Positions 58,001 through 64,000 of a stretch of 64,000 bases of DNA are shown here, piece by piece (positions within the stretch are counted from its first letter, which is position 1; the number at the start of each line of letters is the position of its first letter). The DNA lies in NCBI GenBank assembly GCA_020650975.1, contig JAIPMN010000629.1:1-64000 (forward strand). Direction: 5' to 3'. The stretch is from Apostichopus californicus (Eukaryota > Echinodermata > Holothuroidea > Aspidochirotida > Stichopodidae). Under the pieces are notes generated by a model, which ran no database searches, was not told where the DNA came from, and saw only the letters and a list, made by a program, of their open reading frames with translations. A program made the position numbers and the translations under genes.

Positions 58001-61000
58001 AGTTAACTTTCCGTTGCTTGCAAGGGAAGTTTTTTTTTGTGTCGCTACAGAATGCAGACAGGAATGAAACGTGATACCTTGTTTTCTCTTATCTAGACCT
58101 GAGATGTCAATCGCTGCTATGTACACTGTGTTGTGGGTATTGACCGTAGCTGTATGTACTGACTGTGCACTAGTGTCTAATTACCGACAGTAACAAGCTG
58201 TGTGTATTTTCTGGGATCGATGTTGGTGTCTAACACTTCTGTTACACCTCATTCCAAACTAGGTCAGATTACCGCCATCAGACGTTTCTAAGTGCGCGAG
58301 TCTTCAATGCCTTTAAACACTGCTGTCAGTTCGGTTTTAATTTCGTCTGTATCCCTTTAACTATTAGGAACTGACCCTTTAAACTTCTGAAATGTGATTC
58401 ATTAAAGTGGCTGGTCTATCTAGTCTACCACACAGAACATTTCAAGTCAGTTCCTTTTATAATAGATGCAACGCAAACCTCAATAGAAAACAATCCTTTT
58501 GAAGGTCTACAGACACCTATGAACAACTTTGACCTCATCACTCTTATAGGCATTAGAAGTCAACAAAATAGCTGCAACTCCCATCAAAGCTTGAACATTT
58601 TACAAGTCTTTTCTTAATTCTAGTTCTATTCATAAATAAACATATATAGAGCTAATTCTGCACATTGATGATGTAAAGGGCGTGACTGCCCCTAATTTTC
58701 TCTTACATTATTGCTTTGTTTTCTCAACCTTCTTTTCAAGGACACTGAACTCAGGTTTGTGGCCTAAGCCGATATTTTGAAATATTTTATTGTTTTCTTT
58801 GGAAAGAGGAACAGCACATTATTCAAATGAAATATGTGGGCTTGTAATTAGGGGTTAACTTATTCGGGACTAAAATAAGAAATTATGATGAGTGCAACAC
58901 TCTGCTTCATAGTTTGCACCTATTTAATGAGTTTCCCAGATTTATCTAAACTTCAAATGTGTATATCTTGGAAACAAAAAGAGTTTTTTAAAACATTTCA
59001 ACAGATTTTGAATGAGATTATAACACACAATAAAAGTACTGAATATGGAGCAAATTTTGCTGGGTGCCCGTAGTACTTCAAGCCTCAGATAACATGGTTA
59101 TTATGCATTACAAAATTGATCATGGACAAATCCATGATCCATTGATCATGGATATATCCATGATAAATTGATCATGGACATATTGTGTTGAATGTCATCT
59201 AAGGGTGATATATACTGTTGTTCATATGAAGTTTAAAAGATACACTTTTGGTTGTGGTATTTAATTTATAAAGCCATGGATTAACAATAACGCCTGCTGC
59301 AATAAGGAGCCACTCACTCCATCATGCATTTAGTCTTATATTAATTAGCGAGAATTCCCAACATTTAGCACATTTTAGAGATGAGTATCTTGAAAACCTA
59401 TAGAATAGCTATAGAAATATATAACCACCACCTCTCAATCTTTCCTGTTTTGTCTTGGACCATAACATATCAAATCTAAAATTGGGCCGAAGGTCCTCTT
59501 TAAAAAAAAAAACTGGAACCAAACTAACAAATAAAATCCTCCAATTTTTTGTCCTATATTTTGTTCTACCAGGGTGCAATCATACAGGGTCCCTCCCTCC
59601 TTCCCTCCCTTCCTCTCTCTCCCCCCCCCCTCTCTCCTTCCCTCCCTCCCTCCCTCCCTCCTTCACCAAAATTAATCCAATTTTGTACCTACCATCTCGT
59701 ACTAATTTGACTACCGTGGCATGGGGTGCATTCTTAACATCGGTACCATTCACACCTAGTACTACATCCCCAACAAGTAATCCCTTCTTTTCAGCTGCAC
59801 CACCTGAAAGAAGAAGATGAAGAAGAAGAAACAAGAGAGAAAGTAGTTTGAAGAATGAAATTCAAGATACCAAGACCAATTTAAAATATTAAAAAGTACT
59901 GGAAATGTGTCACATGTAGGATATTACAAATCGTAGATAACGGCATCACATTCACAAATAACTTGTTCATTAATATTCATTCAAGAAAATTTATTAGTTT
60001 TCCTTTTCAGGTGAAACTCAACACAACAACAGATTATTCTTTTCTCCCTGAAACTTTTCATTCAAAGAAATCACCTGGATTGTTTTTATAGATCCTCACT
60101 AATTGCTTTTAAACAATCGTAAAATATTTATTGTTACTTTGTGTTTAAAGATGACTCTGTTGATTGACACACTCAGATGCAGGAGGGTTCCAAGTGTTCA
60201 GTGACAAAAGATTACGCTCACGAGCTCAAAATCCAGACCAAAAAACGCACAATGCTGGCAATTTGGATGGTAGAATGAGAAGGAAGGGCATTGACCGGAG
60301 GAGCCGGTCATAGAGGGCGCGCAGTGTTAAAAGGTTACCAGTTCATTCTAGGCACGGTAGAATGAGAGTGCTAAGGTTGTGGGGAGACAGGTGGGCGAGG
60401 AGCGAAATAAATCAAGTAATTTATCGCCGATTGGAAATGCTGTTTCTCAAACAATCAGCGAAAGAATCAAGCCAACCATGTGTTGAGCATAGACAGTGGA
60501 TAAAACTATAGATGCTGGTTTGGTTCCTGTGAGCAACTTCTATGAAGACAGGAAGGACGAGATAATTCTTCTTTTGTTTTGGGCTTATGAAAGATAATTA
60601 ACTACTTAAGGATTAATTAACTGTAAGATGGATGTACATTAACAAATGTCAGATGGTGGGGATGTCATCAAGATGGTAAGTTTAGTTATTAAAGGTATTA
60701 TTTACAATTTGTGTAGATAATATCAGCTTTTTGAGTCCATTTAAAAAAAAAAAATTATGCTTTTTGATACTCATTTGTAATTCCAATGTTGGTGATAGAT
60801 AGCTTGAGTAGTCCGTTTAAAGTATTGAAAGTATTTCAAGCATTTCAAGTATTCAACAGAAAGTTGAATAATTTGTTTTATTTTTTCTGTATGCTAACTT
60901 TGCATATGATAATTATGCTGATATTGACACAGTCTGGGCAACAAAATGTTCGGAATGTAAATTCAGATAAGAGAAATCCAATCAGATGGAGAAAATACAC

Positions 61001-63657
61001 TCTGGAAAAGGATGCTGTATGCGTTGGACTGGTAGAACTGCAAACACTGAACCATAACAGGTCTAGGGAGGGGAAAGGGGATGGGGTAGGGGATGGGGAG
61101 GGGTGGGGGAGGGGGTGGGGTTAAGTGCAAGAATGTTACCAGTTGTTGTAATCAAGTTAAATTGAGTGCATATATGTATGGAAGATAGATCAAGTGAGTG
61201 GCACTTGGAAGATTATATTAAATTCAATTAGTTGCTCATTTATCCTCGCCACTTACCAGCGTCGATTTCTGTAATAATGGCTGGTTTACTGTACTGAATT
61301 CGAAAGCCAAAAGACTTGACATCTTCGTCATAGTTTATGATCACTTTCCGTTCTCTAGCTGCAAGAAAGCGAAAACGTGAATAAAAAAAAGTAAATAAAT
61401 AAATTTGGTATTTTGCTCCCTGCCACTCTGGAGATACTGACATAAAACAAACTTAGTAGGCCTATGATCCAACCGAAGGAGAGTTTAAAAATGACCAGAA
61501 CAGGTGTAGTATTCATCAAACAAACCTAGGCTAGGAGCCTACCTACACATACAGTATCTCTCCTACAGCAGGCATACTGGTCTTTCTCTATTACTTAACA
61601 ACATTCCTTTCGGACAACCAAATTTGCTGTGTTTGGAAAACCAACAAGTAAAGCCCTGTGTAACAGAGGGAAAATCCTACAAAAATATCCTTAAAAAATT
61701 TGCCCCAAAACGGAACATCTATATCATCTCAACAAATGAGCAAAATTTGCCCTGAAACTGAACATCTACATAATCTCAATAAATGAGCAAGATTTGCCCT
61801 GAAACAGAACATAGACATCGTCTCAATATATGAGCAAAGGAAATATGAATGAAAAATATCACTGATATACGAATATTGTCATAATTCTTCTCTGATGACA
61901 AAGCATTGAACACTGACTTTGCTCTAATATTAAACTAGGACATTTATGTATAATGTGGATACTGCAGTAGGTAAGCACCAATCAACAGTTAGGATTAGGG
62001 TCATTCATACATAAAATCAACCAATGGCAACTGGCAGATCACCTCTTGGATATGGCTCATTTTTGCATCATTTTTAGATATTTGTGAGTTAGGTAGGTCT
62101 GCAAATCGACCCATAAATACATTTGTTATTTTGATAGTTGATATAGTTTTTTATTGTAAGATCTCCACATATCTCACATAAACTCAAATTGAGCTACATA
62201 TATAATAACACATTTAAAATGAAATAAAATATAACAAATAAAATAATAATGTAAAGAAATAAATTAAGTAAAATAAAATTATCATGTGAACATCATTAAA
62301 TTATGAAATAAATGAGCAAAATAAGATTGACGGAACCAAAACTATGACTCACTTATATCGGTAAGTTTCCTGTAACCCAGCACGGAACCTTCTCGTTTGA
62401 CTTTTCGGAGCGAATAGCTAGAAAATTGGTCTTTGAAATTTTTCTCCGACGATGTTGTCTCCACGGAATCCATCGACCTCGCGTCTGACATGTCTGTGGA
62501 CATTTTCAAATCTTCAACAACTTCTGGATCTATCGGTAACAAAGAAGAAAAATAGAAAAAATAGACACAAAATTCTGAGATTGAAGGAATAAACCAGAGC
62601 GGGAAAATTGAGTGAGTCTTTGATTAATTGACATTTTTGCTTCTTCGAGAAGAAACAGACAACACTTCTCAATTGAAGCAAAACAATCTAAACCGAGGGA
62701 TTTAACCTCAACAGTTCTGACCCTCAAATATTTATGTAGAAACACTTTTGTTTCTTTCTTTCATTCTTCTTGTCCCTCGTTTTTGGTCATTTCATTTTTT
62801 GGTGTAATCTTAGCAAAATTATGAAAAGATATTCAAAGAACATCAGTGGGAAAGAGAGAGCCTAGAACAGAAACAAATATTTAAAAAAATTAAACATTAA
62901 GTACACAAACATTTAGAAAACTGTTTAGCAACTCTTTAATACACTCAATTTAGTTTTTTATTACCAATACCTGATCAATAATCTTCAAAACTGCAATTTC
63001 CTGGACTACTTTGAATAGTTTATCAGTAAAGACTCTAAAATGATCTGAACCACCACTCATCAACAGAGAATTGTTGTAATCATATAAGATATAAACCAAT
63101 CCTCGTTCTGACAAAATTCATCAGCAGAGAATGAGTAACTTGAGTCCTAATTAAGAGCACAAACTTTGGTCAAATGTAATGAGTCACAAATTGAGTTAAA
63201 TGACTCGTCTGTTGTTAATACTGAAATGAATCAAACAGTGTTTTCAACAACCTGCTTTTTTTGTTTTAAGGACTTGTGCAAGATAAATATATATGTAACT
63301 TATTGGGCCGATGACTCAACTGTAGTTGACTTATAATGAAATGACAGAACTCAATTAGTGAAACTTTCATGAAGATCTGAAATGAGGTGGATGACACTGC
63401 AAAGAAAGTAATTTCCTCAATATTACCGTCACCGAACAATCGGTTTGGCAAATGTTACAAACGTATCTATCCTTTTGGACACTTCCTGAATCTTTGATTG
63501 TCCTGATAGAAGACTACGAACCAGAGAAAAGTTTTATCCCCTCTTCTTAACTGTTGTGGGTTATCCAAAGGTTTAATTAGCATCACATACTCACGGATTG
63601 CCATGAGTGACAGATGATATTCAGTTGGTACAGTATTAACCCGGCTGTCAAAGGACA
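52080..63657 (-). CDS. PDZ-PH-PH adaptor protein, C-terminal part of gene
   Basis: Nine exons join with matching phases: 63657-63595, 62529-62353, 61358-61257, 59803-59693, 57747-57572, 55660-55515, 54686-54457, 53142-53007 and 52185-52080 (stop TGA at 52082-52080). Together they give 414 residues; the 5' end lies outside the window. After a Ser-rich region, a PDZ domain runs from RKVIINYDEDVKSFGFRI to VVKLVRDELHLLV, with SFGF as the carboxylate-binding loop and GDVVLGVNG. A first PH domain starts KTGYMHKLGGQGMLKNWKKR and ends at WAKAITEAA. A second starts RGVLTKQGNVHKNWKKRYCV, continues GIAHFHGYTIQEKELAGKKY and ends RWVASLASSIGRWIQ. The protein ends in DQEMLI. PDZ plus tandem PH is the plan of vertebrate PDZPH1-type proteins; CNKSR relatives are an alternative. 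It probably links membrane phosphoinositides to a partner's C-terminus. The first exon is the least certain. Confidence 0.88.
54268..54415 (-). repeat. SINE-like repeat body, copy 1
   Basis: About 150 bases (AGAATGAGAAGGAGGGGC...GAGGAGACAGGTAAGCGAGGAG) resemble the bodies at 55881 and 60265 in the same orientation. It lacks the tRNA-like head. It lies in an intron of the PDZ-PH gene. Confidence 0.55.
55881..56073 (-). mobile_element. tRNA-derived SINE
   Basis: On the minus strand the unit begins AGTGGTTGGTAGAGCAGAGG, which resembles a tRNA A-box region, followed by GGTTCAAATCCC, a good B box. It continues into a body shared with the repeats at 54268-54415 and 60265-60415 (GGAGACAGGTAGGC on the plus strand). 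This head-plus-body layout is that of a tRNA-derived SINE. It sits in an intron of the PDZ-PH gene. It is not a tRNA gene, since no cloverleaf closes. Confidence 0.65.
57470..57562. repeat. G-rich tract beside the first PH exon
   Basis: Long G-runs on the plus strand begin about 10 bases beyond the donor of the exon ending at 57572. In the transcript they are C-rich. On the plus DNA strand several G-runs could form quadruplex structures. Confidence 0.6.
57961..58312. mobile_element. Possible TTAA-type MITE
   Basis: A 352-base segment is flanked by TTAA (57957-57960 and 58313-58316) and starts AGGCATT and ends AATGCCT, a 7-base inverted repeat. It lies in an intron of the PDZ-PH gene. The TTAA target is like that of the element at 15371. 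There is no empty site to compare, so the boundaries are a proposal. Confidence 0.45.
58392..58470 (-). repeat. Inverted copy of the dispersed CCACTTTAA repeat
   Basis: Read on the minus strand this stretch matches the repeat at 4775-4850 (GTTGCATCT...GGAACTGAC...TAGACTAG...CCAGCCACTTTAAT). It shows that this piece is a dispersed repeat and not unique module sequence. Confidence 0.5.
59118..59179. repeat. Nested palindromes around GATCATGGA
   Basis: GATCATGGA (59118-59126) and TCCATGATC (59131-59139) form a hairpin with loop CAAA. ATCATGGATATATCCATGAT (59145-59164) is a perfect 20-base palindrome. A third half-copy GATCATGGACATA follows. All lie in an intron of the PDZ-PH gene. Confidence 0.85.
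59580..59665. repeat. CCCT/GGGA tract next to a PDZ exon donor
   Basis: The tract starts 28 bases beyond the donor of exon 59803-59693. In the transcript it reads as repeated GGGA units with a longer G-run near 59621. Intronic G-runs close to a 5' splice site are known to help splice-site choice; a role here is inferred. Confidence 0.75.
60265..60415 (-). repeat. SINE-like repeat body, copy 3
   Basis: This is similar to 54268-54415 (shared GGAGGAGCCGGTCAT and GTGCTAAGGTTGTG(G/A)GGAGACAGGT). No tRNA-like head was seen. It lies in an intron of the PDZ-PH gene. Confidence 0.55.
61065..61123. repeat. G-run tract with quadruplex potential
   Basis: Runs of four or more G separated by one to three bases repeat on the plus strand (GGGGATGGGGTAGGGGATGG and onward). 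This is the antisense strand of the PDZ-PH gene intron. Confidence 0.7.
61698..61838. repeat. 47-bp tandem repeat, three copies
   Basis: Units start at 61698, 61745 and 61792, each ATTTGCCC(C/T)...GAACAT...ATGAGCAA. Divergence between units is modest. It is intronic in the PDZ-PH gene. Confidence 0.88.
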
Positions 63658-64000
63658 CTATTCCGTTGAAGAAAGAAAACTCTATTAATTATTGTGTTGC
63701 AATTGTTGTTTAACTGTTTTTTATGAAGCAGTGATTTTATTGTTGATGCACAGCTGTTTGTACATGATCCTACTCAAACGTTTGACAGGTCCGTCCTTCG
63801 CTGAAGCTAAAAATTCAAAACACAAATCCCTGAATGTTGACCCTCGTCACCAAAGCCGAAAAGTCCCCCAGTAACAGTGCAGTGTTGCCTAGCCCTTCAA
63901 TAATCTAAGAGCCGGTTACGTTTTTTAAATACTTGCTATTCCACCTGGAAGAGACTGGTCGAACTTTAGAATACTATTGCGTTTCTTAACACTACCAGAC

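Noticed and set aside
61698-61838. CRISPR array
   Set aside because: The 47-base units are directly adjacent, without spacers, and lie in an intron of an animal gene.

Overview
The window comes from an animal nuclear genome. It is AT-rich and has spliced genes with GT-AG introns, many small repeats, a CR1/L2-like LINE fragment, a tRNA-derived SINE, DNA elements that use TTAA targets, and one solo LTR. The gene types (LRR-Ig receptors, SLC35G1-like transporters, a PDZ-PH-PH adaptor) and the mobile elements fit a marine invertebrate deuterostome, most likely an echinoderm. The species is inferred, not shown by the sequence.

Positions 1023-48098 form a locally duplicated array of one ancestral module. 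A full module holds, left to right, an intronless LRR-Ig transmembrane receptor on the minus strand, a spacer of 3-4 kb (7.3 kb in module 2, where a transposon has inserted), a two-exon SLC35G1-like EamA transporter on the plus strand, and a tail ending in the 5' part of an unrelated small gene. Five modules can be traced: M1 about 1023-12590 (receptor + transporter), M2 12590-25621 (both), M3 25622-33525 (receptor pseudogene + transporter), M4 33526-40570 (transporter only), M5 40571-48098 (receptor only). This gives three intact receptors, one broken receptor and four intact transporters. The founding breakpoints can be read: CAGTTACTG at 1023-1031 joined to CAGTTGCTG at 48090-48098, inside the coding sequence of the intact small gene at 47855-48427. 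Truncated 5' copies of that gene at 12358-12596 and 40336-40574 are by-products.

The most interesting biology is in the receptor tail. All three intact receptors carry a tyrosine pair, YEFI-x6-YLAL, that fits the ITAM spacing rule, followed by a C-terminal YQPI. The broken copy has lost exactly this end. A recently amplified, polymorphic-looking family of LRR-Ig receptors with an ITAM-like tail suggests immune-type or cell-recognition signalling.

Comparing modules exposes several clean insertions with their empty sites: a 0.75-kb LINE (M1), a 3.2-kb Kolobok-like element with TTAA target duplication and a decayed THAP domain (M2), a 33-bp perfect hairpin with a 5-bp duplication and a 195-bp solo LTR (M3), and a 124-bp and a 209-bp insertion (M5). 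Several large deletions separate the modules.

Right of the array, 48.4-52.1 kb shows no coding signal. From 52080 to beyond 63657 lies a minus-strand gene whose nine visible exons join in phase into a PDZ-PH-PH protein C-terminus. Its introns hold a SINE family, a possible TTAA MITE, a 47-bp tandem repeat and nested palindromes.
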